Shown here piece after piece: positions 13,736 to 27,827 of a stretch of 64,000 bases of DNA. Numbering within the stretch: the first letter of the stretch is position 1; every line of letters begins with the position of its first letter. The position numbers and the translations under genes are program-made. Source of the stretch: Stercorarius parasiticus (Eukaryota > Chordata > Aves > Charadriiformes > Stercorariidae); the NCBI GenBank assembly GCA_013396915.1, contig VWZL01000593.1:344711-408710 (forward strand). The letters run 5' to 3'. Under the pieces are notes generated by a model. That model was not told where the DNA came from, did not search any database, and worked only from the letters and a program-made list of their open reading frames with translations.

Positions 13736-16448
13736 GTGCAGACATCATATTTAGAAGAAAAGCTTGCATTGATTCTTATGGAGGCTTGTTAGATTTACAT
13801 CCATTAACAAAAAGGGACTCTTAATTGAAAGGCTGTGTTTGGGCAGTTCAGCAGAGAATGAAAGACTGCTGTTAATCCGGGCTGAGCAAGGGGAGTGGTA
13901 GATGGCTCCTTCTCCTTAGGACACAAGGGAGGTGCCAGAGAGCCATTGCCTTGGAAATCCACCCAGAGCAGGCTCATCAAGAGCTACCAGCTCTTGCTAG
14001 CTCTCTACAGGTGCTGGCAGTTGTCCACAGAAGGAGACTGTATTATCGCACCTGCAAGGAGTACTGCACGATGATGCATCTCCATCCCATGCCCATCAAA
14101 GGCAACGCCATCCCAGAGGTGGCCCATTAGAGTGTGCAATTGATTCAGAAGCATCTGAGACTGACTATGATCAGTCCATTTACTCTTCTTTATTGCTAAC
14201 AGCTCCCACCCAGGTCTCCCTTAGGCACAGCTGGGAAAACCTTACTGTTTAACCCTTGCAGATTCAGACCTAATCTTCTGCTCCTGCCAGCATGGCCGTG
14301 AGTTGGTGGAGCGGCACAAGCTAGCAGATCTGCCTTACAGAGTAGCACAGTCCCATATTAGATCACCCTACATACAAGGCGACACTTTTCAGAGGCTTTG
14401 CTGTTTGTAAATTAAATGTTGATTAAGTGATGCTATACGGGATTGTCATTCTCCTAGAGCTCTAGCGCTCTTTGGGGCAGGCTGCCTGTTTGATTGAAAA
14501 ATCAATATTTGAGTTGTCTTCAGTTAAGACAGGTGTGCTATCTGCCAGAAGCTGCCTGTGTGACCCTCAAATTCCTGGCAGAGCACCTGTGCATGGCAGG
14601 TTGGTGTGGCTGCCGGTCCCTGCGGATGTGTGCTCTTGAACAGGCTGAACAGTTTTACTGCAAAAATCATGGTGTGTTCTTACTACACATTATCCGTGTA
14701 CACAAAGCCAGATCTGGGTCTATTTCTCTTCAATTTATACCTGTGCAGTTCTGTTGACCTTGATGGATTTATCCAGGTGTATGTCAGACCAGAATCAAAG
14801 CCTCTGCTCCGTCAGTGAAATGGAAGTCAGGAGCTGGGCTGGTGTGCTAAACAAAACACATGATTACCAGGAGAAATGACTTGGCATGAGTTGAAGCACC
14901 AGTCATACAGAAAAATGTTTGCTTTGAAATTCCAGAGACTTGACTGTCCCTTTGGTTTTTCGGAATGCTTTGATTTAGTCATGCGGTGTGGGAGCGGGCT
15001 GTAACCTCGCAAGGGCACTGGGAACAGTACCTCTGCTGCAGCTACAGGGGATGTGAAGGGAATTAGCTGTCAGCAAGCTTCAGGGAGACAGCAGATGGAT
15101 ACATGGTTGGGAGAAGTTTAGCTGGCTTATAAAATTTATTTCCACCACAGGATCAAAAGCAATTATGTGTATAAAATATATAATCCTTGGGTGTGTGATG
15201 TGTAACAGGGCACAGCAACCTAAGTGAGGGAACAGCGAATTCATCACATGCAAATAGCTGAACAGTTTCACTTTTAATTACTTGAGAGCAGAAGAAAAGA
15301 CGACTCCTACAGTTTCCGCAAGTGCAAATTATATATGCCCATAATGAAATCAAGATTTGGTGCATTTAAAATAACCCATTTTATGACTCATTTTTGGAAG
15401 TAAACATTCCGAGCCAACTCTGCTTGCTTTTGGGTGCAGCTTACAGGACAACCCTTGCATCAGCAGAACGAACTGTTGACACAAATCTACTTGCTGTACT
15501 TGAGTATCTTTCCGATTTGCTCATGCAGTCAGCAGTTAAAAGCAGCTTGCTTACATTTTCTGCCTCCACTTATGTTACTAGCTCAAGTGCGAATGTAATT
15601 TGTACCCCCCCAAGAAAATCTCAGAGTCTCAGAAATGGGGCTGGATGCTGTTCCCATGTTGCTGGGGAGCTCCTGCTAGACTCATACCCTAGTACACGTC
15701 CAGGACTATGCATATGTTGTTAATGTACACACACTGTACATCGTTAATGGGGCTTGCTCAAGAGGAGAGAGAAAAAAACACCTAGTTGAAATTTCCTCAT
15801 AATAACTTCAGTAATTCAGTCCTCTTCTATGGATTCTATGTATTTTTAATAAGTGTTAATAAGTGTTTCCGTTTATTTCTCATTGTTCTGTTGGAATTTT
15901 GTTTCTAAGATGAGAATAAAAATAGGGTGAGGGAAAAACACTGAGTAGAATCTTTAAAACTGAATGTTACAAAAGGGAGGAAAACTGAATAATGCCATAA
16001 AAATCTGTTCAGGTTCCAACCTCTTAATAACCCAACTATGGAGAAATGTTCTGATTAGAATTTAAAAAATGCGTTTTCCCACTGATTTCCTAGTGGGCTA
16101 CAAAATTTCTAGAGCCATATTAAGACAGCCCAAATTCCACCTTGGTCCCTGAGACTAGTCACACGGTTAAACTTTGCAAAAGGTCTCTGATGATTGAATC
16201 AGAGGGCACAAGAAATTGCTGAGCAGGGAAGCAGCACGAGATAGGTTACGTGTGAAAGTTAGGTTTTCTCTCTGTGGAACCTGTTATCTGAGATCACTCA
16301 TTTGATGCAATCTGTGAGATCTTTACTCAAGTTTCTCTGGGTGGTAAAAAGAAGAGGTAGACTATAACAATTGATTTCTTGACTCCAGGCTTGCCAATGC
16401 AGTGAGTCGTCTGCCCATTTGAATCTCCCTTGGTTTTGCTTTTTTGGT

Positions 16449-16604
16449 ACAGGCTTATTAGGGAGGTGGTTGATGCCCCTTCCCTGTCAGTGTTTAAGAG
16501 GCATTTGGACAATGTCCTTAATACCATGCTTTAACTTCTGGTCAGCCCTGAATTGGTCAGACAGTTAGACTAGATGATCATTGTAGGTCCTTCCAACTGA
16601 AATT
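16449..16604 (+). mobile_element. CR1 LINE 3' fragment
   Basis: The order GGTGGTTGATGCCCC, AGTGTTTAAGAGGCATTTGG, TGGTCAGCCCTGAATTGGTC and GACTAGATGATCATTGTAGG, then TCCTTCCAACTGAA, is the end of CR1 ORF2 and its short 3' UTR. The copy at 43848-44275 shares the same variant (GCTTTAACTTNTGGTCAGCC), so both belong to one subfamily. The element is 5'-truncated, as is usual for CR1, and its tail has become a pentanucleotide repeat. Confidence 0.9.
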
Positions 16605-16655
16605 ATTCTATTCTATTCTATTCTATCCTATTCTGCTCTACTCTGCTCTATTCTA
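16605..16655 (+). repeat. (ATTCT)n pentanucleotide microsatellite on a CR1 tail
   Basis: About ten units of ATTCT/ATCCT/GCTCT begin exactly where the ATTCTATG octamers of CR1 should be. The first units are pure and the later ones degenerate. Confidence 0.92.
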
Positions 16656-19600
16656 ATTTATTTAACATTGCACTATACCTTTAAGCACATGTTGAACCTT
16701 CGGGAGGATATAAAACGTGCTTTTAAAAGGTCTTAAACTGTGTTAGGAGGTGGGACAACCTGTTTTTAATTGGAAATGAACAGTTTATTTTTGGTGAGTC
16801 AGGTTGCCTTAGCTGTGTCTCGTGAGAATTGTGCAAACCCTCTGACGATAGGTACTGCAAACAGCACAGTCAAACTTGTCCACAGTGGACAGGGAAATTG
16901 CATTTCATACATAATTCACAATGTGCTACAGTGATTCCATAAGGTTGATATCTGTCGTTAATTCAGAGGAAATCAGAGAGGAAAGAAAGGAGTGTTTGTT
17001 CCCGCTGATCTTTGAAAGAGCTGTCTACAAACTGCTGATTTCCATTGCACGGCACTGCACAAACAGCAAAGCGGAGCCCTTCTGCACATTTACAAGCACT
17101 GTATCTGAGACAGATAAACTCTGTGGCTAGAATAGTATCTCTTTGTCTCCATATTTTCATCTCAGACCTCAACAAAAGCGGAGAAAAGGGACCAAATACA
17201 AATTGGAGCAACTTTGTGCAGCAATGTGTTGAAGTTGTTTAGTGTTGGCATTCCTCATGCCTAGTTGGCCATCCAAAATCAGCCATCTGGGCCTGATGTT
17301 TTACAGAGAGGGAGGCAGACACTGCTAAAGGGCAGTTCATCCCCTCCCAATATACCTGTCGTAAGGAGGGTGGGATAAGTTACTTTCCCAGAGTGCCTGT
17401 GTTCTCTATGCATTTATAGCCATTTATACAGGTTCGTCCAGATTTTTCCTCATTTTTGTTTTCTGAAAATATTTTCTAAGTGGATTGTGAGTGTGCTTTG
17501 TGTTTGTTTCAGATTTCTTTCGCGGCAAGGGACTGAAATTAGCCAGGTTGAAACTACCCAGCATACAGGAGTCAGATCATAACTGGGACTTTCAGAAAGA
17601 CAGTGCTGCAACAGAGCATAAACAACATGTTGGAGAACTTCAGGCATTTTGTGCATATGCTATGCAGTGAGTAGGCACTTACACAGGGGCTTTATCCTTC
17701 CAGATAACAAGTGTGATATTTACGGCATTGTTATAGAAAGCAACAGAGCACATGCACAAGAGGCCGGTGATGGCACAATACATTGAACTGTGAGGCAGAA
17801 ATACGGTGTCCTGAGAGTCCGTAAGGAAGGAGGAATTGGGCTGTAATCACACCAGGTTGCAGGAAGCAGTGAGAACCAGGAAGAGCATCCGAAAGGCTGC
17901 AATGTGAGGCAGGGCCGAAGAGAGGTCGGAAAGCTTGGAGAGGGGCCACAGCAGAAAACACAGTGAGTGTTTGTCCTACAGAGAGAGAAACGTGGACACC
18001 CCGAGGTAAAGGGCTTCTTTTTCCTACAGGCGGCATGTTTTTGTTTGCCTAGATGCTTGTTTGAATGGAAAACCATTCAGGAATGGCCAAGACAATGTCA
18101 GAAGAATGATGTGTGTCTCTGTGTGTGAGGAAGGGAGGAGGGAGTAGTATTTCTATGGCCACATGTGGGCTGACAAAAAATGAAAAGGCAGCTATTCTCT
18201 TTCTGGATGTAATTTGCAAACCATCATTAATTAAATAATGCTGTCCTCTTTTTTTCCAGACTAGCTTAAGCTGTAACGGAGTGTAATCTGTTGAATAATA
18301 AATATCCTTGTGTTTCACCAAACGTTCTTTTACTACACTATGATGCATGTCAAGAAGAAATCTGTGGTTCTCCTTGAACATCTCCAAAGTTGTTTAGATT
18401 TGCCTTCTTAACAAGCTTTTAATGTAATAACTACAGAGGAGTATCATAAGGCAATGTTTCCCACACTGTGTGAGCTGCCAGGCCCTGTAGGTGGTTTGCA
18501 GATGGTCTGGAGACCATATTAAAATAATAAAATCATAAACTGTAGAGTTAAAACACGGGCAATAAGAGTGCCGAGCAGGCCACAAATGTGTGGCAGGAAT
18601 TTCATTTACAAATGTAAGGGATGGGCCACAAAGGCTGCTCGCTGATGGAGGGACCTACGAGTTTTCACCAACTTCTCCAGCGTTCCGCATAGGTCAGCTT
18701 TCGCATCCACCAAAAACCTTTTGTAAGATGCGAACGGCTGGGAAGGTGATTTATGGGGCTGTCTAGTTCATGCCATCATGTAGGGCAAGGATGCGAATAC
18801 ATTTGAGCAAAACCGGCTTTCCGTCAACAGTGGGCGAGTGGAGCCGCTGAGGCTGCTGACCACGTGCAGTAGATCGCCTTCCACATCAAGAAAGCCAAGC
18901 CTGTTGCATGTGATCTGTTACCTATAGACTCGAATGGACAGTAGGGTGGACTCACCTGCCTGCTCTGCCTGCAGTTCGGGCAGCGCGGGAGGGCTGTGGA
19001 TCTGACAGGCGCTGCCCATCAGGCTGGGGTTGCGGCTGCTTGGTAGCACTGGAACAGGTGTCACTGGCATACGGGTGATCTGAGCATCTCTGAACATACA
19101 CAGTTAAATTTTCACGCTATAAATCATCTCCAAATAACGAACGTCCTCAAGTGCTGGTTCTCACTTCAAATTCAAACCTGTTAGGTTTTCGTGAATTCCA
19201 ACGGGAAATATTTACTCTGTGCAAATTACCTTTTTAACCCGGAAATGGCTCATAAAATATTTATAATCTTTATATTCTACTCAATAGCACATCAAAAATG
19301 CCATGGATATGTGTGTTTCCCCTCTCCAAGGCTGTGGGCTAAAATGAACACAAAATGGCTACTTTTCATCATGTGTAGCCTCCTTAGTGACTAATGCATT
19401 CTGTCTACAACAGAAAACAGGTCTGTATCTGCATTCTGCAAACAGCAGCTCTCTTCTGAGCAGCAAGACAAAACCCCCAAATCTGCATACCTTCAAATGC
19501 TGGGATATGAAAACCAGGGGTTTCATTTTATTTTCGAAGAGAAGCTAACCTGCAAAGAATTTCTGTTCTTTTCACCCTGTGTTAGACACAGATGATTAGT

Positions 19601-22600
19601 CTGAAAGGTAAAGAAAATTCTCTTCAAGCAAATGAATCTATTCATACTTAGATGAGCTATTCTTCTGTTTTGGCAACCTGTGGAAATGGTAATCTAATCA
19701 TGCCGCAGCGCTAGTATCCAATATGCTGAAAGCTTGTAATTCACAGCTCAAGGGGAATGTGGAAGATAGTTGAGAATGCAGTAATTATAGGGTTGGTGCT
19801 AGAACGAGCAGTGAAATAATGTGTATTATTTTGTTCATAAGCAGAATTTTTTTTTAGCCCATAGCAAGCAGGTTGTGAGAGCAACCGAACTGCAGGTTTT
19901 TTGTCTTTGACACAAAGCCGTAGGACATCTGGTGCTATTAACTATAATTCCCTGCATGCCCCAGTAACACCTTTATACAAATATATGCACATGCATATAC
20001 ACTTACCTTAAAGCTGAAGAAAACTCTTTCCAGAAAAACAATTTCTGAGTATCTCTTCATATGCTGTTCTGTGAAGCGAAGAACTGGTCGGGGACTAAAT
20101 TGTATTTGGATCCAAACCAGTTAATGCTGGGGACACTGGCCTCTTAACTCCAATCTGTGGTGTCAAATAAATGAGTTTACCTCTAGGAAAGGATCACCTG
20201 GGCAGCTTCATCCTCATCTAGAAGGGCCCATGGCACTGGCTGAGCCCTTGAAGCCCCTCTGGTCTCTTCCCATACCATCTCACTTTTGAGGTTTTAGCCT
20301 TTTTTTACTGCAAGTTCTACGTGTTTTCATTTAGTTTCGGGGTGTTTTGTGGTTTGATTAGGAATGGTTAGTGTTAAAAGATACTTTGGGACTTAACACG
20401 TATTGTGTGGAAGCTATGGAGAGACCGAATAATCCCTCCCAGTGTCATATGCCGAGGAAGCTGAGAATGCCACCCAAAAGGAGCATTCTGTAAGAAACCA
20501 AAGATAAAAATCAAAGCTCAGGAGAAAAGCATGCCTTGAAATTTTTTGAATCGTGTAAGATGAGAATGAAAGCAAAACTCAAAGGCAGAGTTCAAGATGC
20601 ACGTAGTTTTTTATGTGTATGCATGGGTGGCTATATTTGTGTGTTCAGACAAGCACATGCACACAGGCATTTATTGTACTTGTGGTCTCCTCTTTCTTAC
20701 TCCGTGTACACTTCCAGCGCCTCGCCTACCTGTCACCCTAACACATATTATACAATGTAGAGTAAGATTTTCCGAATGGGTTTCCAAGAATAATAATGCC
20801 CATATTGTTTTTATTAGAAAATTGCATGTGCACAGTAACAACTCATCAAGCCTCTGCCTCATCTGGCAAAGTGCAGAAAAACATTGTGCAGACAGGAACA
20901 TGTGTTAATGATGCAACTGATGTTAAAATTGTCACGTAGGATGGATTTCACACATGGCAGGCTGTGGAAGCTCACGGGAAGCTCAGTTCTCAACCAAGTG
21001 GCATGCAGCAGTCTGAAGAATGTGAAAAGTAGCCTTCTAAATCCATTTTTTCTTTTGACAATAATTTATGGGAGAGGGGGAAGCACTATTGGCTCAGTTC
21101 TCCTTAGTGAGGCTAATACAATGATCTAGGAGGTCTTACTTTTAACTTGTACCAGTGGAAGTGAGGAAAACAAATCTCTGGAATATTTCAGAGCAATTTA
21201 GGACACTTCTAAAACCAAAAGCTCTTTGAATGTAATACTAACTTAAATTACAGTGAGTAGTGCCTTCCATCTTGAAGGACTCTAGCACATTCAACAGAGC
21301 TTGAGTCCATTCTGTTGTACGAGCATGGCAAGGTTTGAAATTATTGTCTTCTCATTTCTATCATGACAGGTTTTGCACATATAGAGTTCATAAATATAGA
21401 CATTTATTTTACCTATTAAGCATTTAAATTCCATTTCCCATGCTTAAAAATCAACACAAAGAGATTTCACACAGACATATATAAAGAACATTAAGGGTAT
21501 GCCTTTCCAACTTCACAATCTCAACTTTTATATAAAGAAAAATGTTTCTTTATTTTTTCTTGAATGATGTACGAATATTAGAAAAGAAGAAAAAGAAAAT
21601 CCTCTAGACCACTCACTTTTTATTTGGCTCTAGGGGGTTAAAAGGAAACTGCTCACAAGAGGAAAATAGGGAGGAAAAATATGAAACAATCTTGTCCTGT
21701 TGAGATGACACTTTTCTCTTGATAAACAGGTCAAATCAGCAGGTTCCCAATCTCACAGAAAACTGCTGTGGTGGCCTACTTGGCTGTTAATACGTAGCAC
21801 ATTCAAGACATGTATAGAAAAGTTACCTGAATGGGATAACAAGGAAAATATGACTCATCCACAGTCCTAAGTACTAAATTCAGGAAAACTGTTAAGAAAG
21901 ATCTTTTTGATTTTATGAGTAGATTTCAGTCCTGGTGTACATAGATTAAACAGTAATTTTATACACAAAAGAATGACATTGTGGATGTAATAAGATTCCT
22001 TTGAAATTATTAAAATCTAATCATTCACACTTTTTCTAATCATTCTGCAGGTGGGGAAGTGTATGCCCTGAGAAATCTTAGATAGAGGTGAGTTAGTGCA
22101 CACACTTTGTTGCTGTTTTCTTCACCCAAGTCGTTCAGCCAAAAAACCTTGAATATTGCCCTTTTTAGTCTTTAAAAGCTGAAGGGAATTAGACCTGCCA
22201 GTACTTTGACAGACTCTGAGGAAAACAAAGGTCGCAGGAGGAGACTGCTGGCTCGCTGTGCTGCGCTCCTCTCTGTAGCAAAGTCTCCCTAACTCTGGAA
22301 ATTCTCCAAAAGTACCATGGTTATTCCAGAATAACTCTTTGTCTGGATACCCTTAATCCCAAATAAGAAGTGGGGGTGTAGTGATTCAGTTTAAACCACT
22401 TCCAAAATGCATAATTGCTCCTGAGCAATAGCTCTTCTGGAAAACATCCAACAAGCCTCAAACCGTCCTCTCAGCTGGGTGCAGAGGAGCCGTGGATGAT
22501 GATGCTGTGACCTACAGCTACACACAGTCTGTATCTCCTCTTAGATCCCCTGTGATAAAAACTAAATGGTATTAATATTGTTGGTAACAAGAGCTGACTG

Positions 22601-25600
22601 AATTACTCACTGGAACTGATTTTTAATCTTGAATTTATCATTTTCCCCAGTTCCCAAGTTGTTTGCAAACAGTCCTTATTATTACAGACATATTTGTTTA
22701 CCGATTGTTAACAGAGAATTTATGAAAAGAAGACCCTGGCCTGTGGACAGATTCATCATCTGTCCATTTAAATTATTTGCTTTTTGTGCTGAGTGATTGG
22801 CATTTGACAGTGAGTCTGTAATTTGATGAGAATAGCAAATAATGAATAACCACATGTTCTCAGCAATGTTAACCAGGCAGATAAAGGTGCTGGTGTTAAG
22901 AGAGACATTCTTGAAACATCCATGCAAACAGAAATCGAGGTCATATAAAGGTTTTCAAGCAAAGCAGAGTCGAACTGAACAGCCTGAGTTGAACCAGGTT
23001 GTGGATGGCTCTGCTGAGCATCCTTCTTTTCGTAGAACATTCACAGCTATTTCTATTAGTTTATTTATTTATTTATTTTTAACTGACCAGTTTGGACAAG
23101 AGGACCCAGACCTGATTCTTCCCCTTTGTTTCACGTCCCATAAGTCTGTGGGAGCATCTTCAGTCAGAGGTTTGGGTTACCTTCTGATTCACAGTGAGCC
23201 AGTGGATCTCACAGACTGAGATTTTTGTTCCAAGCAAAACACCAAGTTTGTAGGAGGAATAGCTGTATGCAATAAATGGGCCTTATTAGAGAAGTGATTA
23301 AAGAAGAGGACATTTCAGGCTGGGGCAGAAAATAATAGAGCGAGAACTCAAAAATTGGAACTTTGGTTAAAAATTTGATCTAGACTCTTTCCTGGATCTC
23401 GTGCACTTAGGAGTGTGGAGGATTTGCTATGTATGTGTGAAATTGTATGGATTTGTAGGATTCACTTTGCTGGCGTTCACAAAGATTTTGTATTGGCCTT
23501 GTGATCTTCAGAAAGCACTTCTGTAGTCTGGAGACTCAAAAGGTCTAAATACTTTGAAGTGACAAAATTCATTTGGGCGTGTTTGCTTTCTCTTCTTACA
23601 TATTAAATAGATGGCCTGGGTTTACCTTTTAACTTATCCAGCACAAAACGTCTAGGTTTACCTTTTAACTAAGCCAGGACAAAATGCATCATTTATTTTT
23701 TACCATTATGTGAATGTAAGAAATGCTAATATTCTTTTGCTGTCTAGAGTTTAGGGAAAAGGGAGGTTTATTCCAGGCTGAGATCGTGAGCACTAATTCC
23801 AAAACCTCTGGCTAAAGGAAATCGTAATTGGAAAATAAATACTACGTGGCTTTGGGAGAGAAAAGTTTACTCACATTGGTTTTTTACTGTGACAATGCTT
23901 CTTGTCCTTGTGGAAATTAGGTAAAATAAACCTCTGGTTTTTGCCACTGGAATGAAATTACATTAATTCATCCATCAGGGTTTCAGGATCATGTTGGCAA
24001 GTTTACAATTTCCACCTCTACTAAAGTGATGGGATTTTTTAAATAAAAAAGAAACAAAGAAATAAAAAAAAAACCCCAAACCTGGACTGTCATCAAAGAT
24101 GCAGCTGATGTCTCCAAGGTAGTTACGGGAGTTTGTGTCAGACATCTCCTACAAACTGTGAATCTGAATTTCTTCAAGGCCTGTTTTACAAGCATTTCTT
24201 TAATAAATGGATAAACATGTATAAAGAAATGAGAATGTCTTTCACTCAAATCTTGTTTAAAAGCAACACAAGACTGGTCTGTCCTCTTTCACGTGTGCCG
24301 GGGCCCCCATCTTCCTTTGTCTAAATGTCTTCTGGGGATTGGTGATGTCTTCTTGCTAGTTCAAGGCTCCCAACAAGTGATTTTTGGGCTCAGATTTATT
24401 GAAATGCTCTCATCTGTACACTCTGGTGACTGTAAATGACATGTCAATATTTTTTGCGCTCAGGACACTCAGGCTGATCATTAGAAATTTCTCACGCCAA
24501 GACAGTATTTTCAGCTGATTTGTGTTATTAACTACGATTCTTGTTGTAAAAACAAGCGAATAGATAAAAGGATGAGGTCACTCACAGTGACCTCAAACCT
24601 GTCACTGAGCAAAGCCATAATTTATTAATTTGAATTTAAAATGGGAAGATAGAAACCAGGTTTTGGTGTAGATATTAAATCCTCTCAACACAGAATATGT
24701 ATTTCATACACATTTTTCATATGCCTTGTTCCACAAGCAATTCCATTTTTTATAGGTTTTAAAAAACATTAATGTCCTCGGGCTTGAGTCAGTTTTGCTA
24801 TTTAACTGAAATTTGGCCAAAGATAAGTATAATTTCTTGTGTAAACCCTTCATCTACATTTCCTTCTCATTTGAGAAGGGATTGTATTTTCCCCCATGGC
24901 ACTAGAGGATCTGCCCCGGCAGCTGACTTTTAGCAGGTCATCTGATAACCTGATCAGGACCACAGGGGAGGCAGGACTTTTGAGCTGGGTCATAATTCTC
25001 TCTCTCAGGTGACAAGTTACTGTTTAGCCCGGAGCATGAATTTAGTCATAATTTTCCCTCTTCCCTTCCTTCCTCCTGCTACAAGTGGTTCTTGCTTTTG
25101 GTTTTGGTTTGGGGCTTTTTTTACAGAAATATGCAAACATAACTTGCTTGGTTTAGACATTCCTGCTTGGACTGGAACACCCCAAAAGCAATAAGTGTGC
25201 TGAAAAATGCAGTACTGGCTGGGTAAAAACAAGTCAGCACTTCCCTGGCTGAACAGATGTTCTTGCTCATACCCACATGATGCTTTCCTTCCTGGATGCT
25301 GGTTTTCTACATTTATGTTTCTTAGCAATTCTCTGTGAGAATAGCATAGTGTGTTGTTATACCTGCGTAGCTCTTTTGAGTTACAGTGAACTACATTGAA
25401 ACTGATACTAAAATGATACAAATCAATTCTTGTGGTGCTTCGTGGCAATTTGTTCATGTGGCTTTTATCAATCACATTCTTCTTTTAGTTTGTATTGGCT
25501 TTTATTTTCTTGTCTTTGGCATTTGTACAGTTTCTTCCCAACACATATCTGATTAAAACACAGCAGCCCTTCATCATTGCTGTCATTTGAATAACTTTTA

Positions 25601-26213
25601 ACTCTTAGCCAAACTATTTAATACAATCTTAGATATCAAATAGCATAAAATAAGATTCTCAAAACAAATTGAAAGGTAGACTTCTGAGACCGTGTGAGAG
25701 CAGTAAAGCCTTGATGCCATTGGGGACTGAGTAAAAAAGCTTGAGCATATACTTTCTTTTAAGATGGGAGTTTAAAGAGATTTGAGTCCTTTGCTGGATC
25801 AGGTGACAAAGTGCTTTCCACTGCAAGGAATCACAACATATATTCATCAGCATCACAAGGCAGTCTGTTTAATAAAATAGGTAGCTACTGTACCAAAAAT
25901 AGCAAATTCCATCGCATATAGGTTGTATTAAGCACATTTGAATAGTCTGTGTTAGAGCAATGCCTTTCTTGATTGCTTAAAAGCTTCTGAACAGCCTTAG
26001 GGTTGAATAACATGCAAAACTGGTGTACCTACATTTCTGTACTTGCTGTGTATACCAGTACCATAATGACTGGAGGAATATAACTGTCCCATATGTATAT
26101 ACACCTGTCTCATAGTGCAGAACTACCCCAGTGTAGGTCAACTTTGAAAAGTTCATTAGAAACAATGCTACTGACTGTATTCTGTGTTTTATTTGATTTA
26201 TCTTTTAAAAAAT
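16656..26213. other. Intronic stretch with no gene
   Basis: No coding region recognised. A minus-strand open frame of 152 codons at 25017-25475 and one of 112 codons at 18049-18387 have no recognisable domain. A diverged 36-bp tandem duplication lies at 23619-23690 and a TTTA-type repeat at 23060-23080. A GC-richer patch near 18640-19060 has several CpGs but no clear promoter features. Confidence 0.6.
23619..23690. repeat. Two-copy 36-bp tandem duplication
   Basis: Both halves begin GGTTTACCTTTTAACT and continue with matching CCAG/GACAAAA segments. About 29 of 36 positions agree, so the duplication is old. Confidence 0.8.
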
Positions 26214-26860
26214 CATACAATCATAGAATAGTTTGGGTTGGAAGGGGCCTTTATAGGTCATCTAGTCCAACCCCACTGAAATCAGCAGGGACATCTTCAA
26301 CTTAATCAGGTTGCTCAGAGCCCCATCCAACCTGACCTTGAATGTTTCCAGGGATGGGGCATCTACCACCTCCCTGGGCAACCTGTTCCAGTGTTTCACC
26401 ACCCTCATTGTAGAAGATTTCTTCTTTATACCTAGTCTAAACTTACCTTCTTTTAGTTTAAATCCATTATCCCTTGTCCTATTGCAACAGGCCCTGCTAA
26501 AAATTTGTCCCCATCTTTCCTGTAGCGCGCGCCCACACACACACACACCCGCTTTAAGTACTGGAAGGCCACAATAAGGTGTCCCTGGACCCTTCTCCTC
26601 CAGGCTGAACAACCCCAACTCTCTCAGCCTGTCCTCACAGGAGAGGTGCTCCAGCCCTCTGACCATTTTCGTGACCCTCCTCTGGACCCGCTCCAACAGG
26701 TCCATGTCTTTCCTGTGCTGAGGACTCCAAACCTGGACGCTGTACTCCAGGTCAGGTCTCACCAGAGCCAAGTAGAGGGGCAGAATCACCTTCATCGACC
26801 TGCTGGCCATGCTTCTTTTGATGCAGCCCAGGCTGAGGTTCCCAGACATAAAAATAACCA
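26214..26860 (-). mobile_element. CR1 LINE, 5'-truncated, minus orientation
   Basis: The 3' end, read on the minus strand, finishes with two octamers seen here as CATACAAT and CATAGAAT at 26214-26229, preceded by the standard CR1 3' UTR (GGTTGGAAGGGGCC on the + strand). The minus strand encodes the C-terminal part of the CR1 reverse-transcriptase ORF: motifs [41 protein letters not shown] and [20 protein letters not shown]. About 200 codons remain open, but the element lacks its 5' part and a CA repeat disrupts the region near 26525-26550, so it is a dead copy. It is the most complete CR1 in the window along with the one at 28845. Confidence 0.95.
26525..26551. repeat. (CG)/(CA)n microsatellite inside CR1
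   Basis: GCGCGCGCCC followed by an ACAC run replaces the expected CR1 sequence just before GCTTTAAGTACTGGAAGG. Confidence 0.88.
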
Positions 26861-27672
26861 AACCATGCAGGCAGAAATTAACTCAAATAGAGCAACCCTG
26901 AGAACTGATCTTCACTCAGAAAATTAAAGAAGGCTCTTAAACTTCACAAACTGTCATCGAATAAAAGTATGCCTATACAGTTTTCAGCAAATTCAACTGG
27001 ATGTAATTGATAACAATGTACAGCTTGTTTGCACACCATGACATAAAAGCAAATCAGTTTAAAATCAGTCAACTGATACAGTCAATTGGAATAAATTCTT
27101 TGAGTGAATCACTCTTATTTCCACTGCATTTTCCTTTAGGTTTTTAAAAAAAGACCTTATCAGTCATACCCACTTCTAAATGTATCCACATCAGGGGTGG
27201 GTTTGCAGCAATTTAAACTAATTGATTTCTAAGCCAATTTAGATGCATCACTAATCAAATTCTGTGAGACCAGCTTGATGCCAATGTGTGCAATGATACA
27301 GAATTCTGCTTACCCCACCTTAAGTTTATTAAGTATTCAGAAAACCACTGGGAGTAAAAACCAGTAGAAGCTTGTTTTCTTGCTAACATCAGCAGCAGAC
27401 GAAGAAGGTACACTTCCAGCTTAAGCAGAAGGGAACAACTTTTACCGTCATTTCTTTCTTATACAGGAATCACACTTTGAAGTGTCAATACCCCAGCCAA
27501 ATGCTGCCTTTTGAAAGTTAGTTGCAATGAAGAGCTTAAAAAGAAAATCCTTGCAGTAATGTTGAAAACAGTGATGTCCAACTATGCTAATATCCAGCTA
27601 GTTTAAATGCTACATGATCAGATTACTCAGAGATAATTGCCTTGCTTAAGTCTTCTCTAGGTTCACAGGTTA
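26861..27672. other. Intronic stretch with no gene
   Basis: AT-rich unique-looking intron between two mobile elements. No open frame of interest and no recognised motif. Confidence 0.6.
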
Positions 27673-27790
27673 GTTTCTGGGATTCACAGATTTAGAAGAG
27701 GAGAATCCTAATTATTCTCTAGTCCGACCTCCTACATGACAAAACCTGTACAATTTCAACCTGCAATTTCTCCATCAAATTGATGACAAG
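27673..27790 (-). mobile_element. Ancient CR1 3' end (turtle/crocodile-like type), minus orientation
   Basis: The + strand reads GGGATTCACAGATTTAGAAG, then CTCTAGTCCGACCTCCTACA and ACAAAACCTG. This parallels the antisense 3' end of old amniote CR1 elements (ATTCATAGATTCCAAGG...CATCTAGTCTGACCTCCTGTATAACACAGG). It is strongly diverged; identification is from memory of the pattern. Confidence 0.55.
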
Positions 27791-27827
27791 CTCATCTTAA
27801 AATGACTGACTGCTAACTTGCTTTATC

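Larger units (their letters stand above)
7396..16448. other. Intronic stretch with no gene
   Basis: No recognisable coding region. Minus-strand open frames near 7660-8088 and 11850-12284 show no domain and no codon-bias support. The stretch holds homopolymer tracts near 8405, 8662, 9379, 9857 and 11790, a pyrimidine tract near 13685-13735, and a short exon-like GC-rich piece at 7748-7809 described as a finding. A 9-bp-arm palindrome sits at 8831-8850 (arms TGTGACTTC and GAAGTCACA). Confidence 0.6.

Noticed and set aside
25017..25475. Minus-strand open frame of 152 codons
   Set aside because: No domain, no splice context and no CpG-rich start. Its one long basic segment mirrors a pyrimidine-rich + strand tract. 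Probably chance.
26262..26861. Open frame of 199 codons on the minus strand as a host gene
   Set aside because: It is the decayed reverse-transcriptase C-terminus of the CR1 LINE and is annotated as a mobile element.
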